From the NCBI GenBank assembly GCA_036338025.1, contig JAYZDB010000133.1, positions 1-13,515 of the forward strand: a stretch of 13,515 nt of DNA, written 5' to 3'. The position numbers were made by a program, and so were the translations under genes. This stretch comes from JAYZDB01 sp036338025 (GTDB taxonomy: Bacteria > Planctomycetota > UBA1135 > UBA2386). Positions 13,131 to 13,515 of this stretch are shown piece by piece. How positions within the stretch are numbered: the stretch's first letter is position 1; every line of letters begins with the position of its first letter. The notes under the pieces are model-generated. The model made no database searches. It saw only the letters and a program-made list of their open reading frames with translations, and was not told the origin of the DNA.

Positions 13131-13515
13131 ATGGAACGCAGGTTCACCAGCTTCCTCCTTCCCATCCTGATCGCGACGATGGTCTACCTGCTGTTCTTTG
13201 CAGGTAACGACGCCACCGACAACAAGCCGATGGGGGTCATTGATCCGTCCTCCAACGACCCCGCGGTGCAGGCTGCGGTCCAGGCCCAGCAACAGCACCA
13301 GTTCGATCCGGCGGTCAAGACGGTCACGCACACCTTCGGTGAGCCGGGTGGTAAGGGCTATCGGGTCAGTTGGTCACGCTACGGGGCGGGCATCCAGGCC
13401 AACACCCTGAACGACCACTACGTCGATTCGGCGGCGCGGGACACGGCGGACAAGACCGCCAGCGACTACTACCCGATCGTGCCGTACTACAGTGACCGCG
13501 AGGTGCGGGACTGGG
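13131..13515 (+). CDS. yidC: Probable membrane protein insertase YidC, N-terminal part (cut by window end)
   Basis: The frame stays open from ATG 13131 to the window edge, 128 codons. It starts MERRFTSFLLPILIATMVYLLFF, shown here only as a landmark at residues 1-23: a charged N-terminus and one membrane segment in the YidC style. A Gln/Ala-rich linker (about 45-58) follows, then a beta-rich region with GYRVSWSRYGAGIQANTLNDHY (82-103), which resembles the start of the YidC periplasmic P1 domain, where a hydrophobic strand precedes a Gly-Ala/Gly turn. The catalytic-like insertase core would lie beyond the window. YidC inserts and folds inner-membrane proteins, alone or with SecYEG. No Shine-Dalgarno precedes the ATG. 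The call rests on N-terminal architecture only; another single-pass envelope protein is possible. Confidence 0.55.
   Translation, partial: MERRFTSFLLPILIATMVYLLFFAGNDATDNKPMGVIDPSSNDPAVQAAVQAQQQHQFDPAVKTVTHTFGEPGGKGYRVSWSRYGAGIQANTLNDHYVDSAARDTADKTASDYYPIVPYYSDREVRDW

Noticed and set aside
1..13515. Mobile element, CRISPR array, prophage or defence/toxin system
   Set aside because: No transposase, integrase, spaced direct repeats or defence-type domain was found. All recognisable genes are housekeeping or envelope genes with uniform base composition.

Overview
The window looks like chromosomal housekeeping DNA from a Gram-negative-type bacterium with a GC-rich genome. Evidence for an outer membrane is indirect: a lipoprotein with a lipobox and Ser at +2, a LolA-like exported protein, and the start of a probable YidC insertase. 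GTG starts are common (holA, mutL, rsmG). Several genes at the head of a transcription unit lack a Shine-Dalgarno sequence. The phylum cannot be fixed by eye. The AGCS transporter style, the GGTPLY variant in MiaA and the M16 protease pair would fit Planctomycetota or a related lineage, but that is a weak inference. I see no rRNA, tRNA, CRISPR array, insertion sequence, phage gene or toxin/defence module.

Layout. (1) 52-2915, plus strand: holA (DNA polymerase III delta) and mutL (mismatch repair, complete endonuclease motifs) overlap in a GTGA and are probably co-translated. (2) 2919-3851, minus: a LolA-like exported protein, convergent with mutL (3-nt gap) and divergent from the next pair. 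(3) 3978-6558, plus: two M16 peptidase homologues overlapping by 8 nt, the first without a zinc site (YfmF type) and the second with HxxEH (YfmH type). (4) 6551-8025, minus: nadD followed by a compact MraY/WecA-family transferase, which overlaps the end of the second M16 gene tail to tail. (5) 8026-8348: a structured non-coding region with a palindrome, several hairpins and a C8 tract. (6) 8349-8714, plus: a small lipoprotein gene with its own intrinsic terminator. (7) 8822-11189, minus: an AGCS Na+/amino acid symporter with an unusual N-terminal extracytoplasmic domain, and rsmG 4 nt behind it. (8) 11287-12243, minus: miaA. (9) 12312-13067, plus: a metallophosphoesterase, divergent from miaA across a short region where two -10-like boxes flank a perfect inverted repeat. 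(10) 13131 to the window end: the first 128 codons of a probable yidC.

Most genes serve information processing (HolA, MutL, MiaA, RsmG), cofactor synthesis (NadD) or the cell envelope (polyprenyl-phosphate transferase, lipoprotein, LolA-like protein, YidC). No multi-gene accessory system is evident. The points most worth a second look are the structured leader at 8053-8270, the shared inverted repeat at 12268-12289, the AGCS N-terminal domain and the inactive/active M16 pair.
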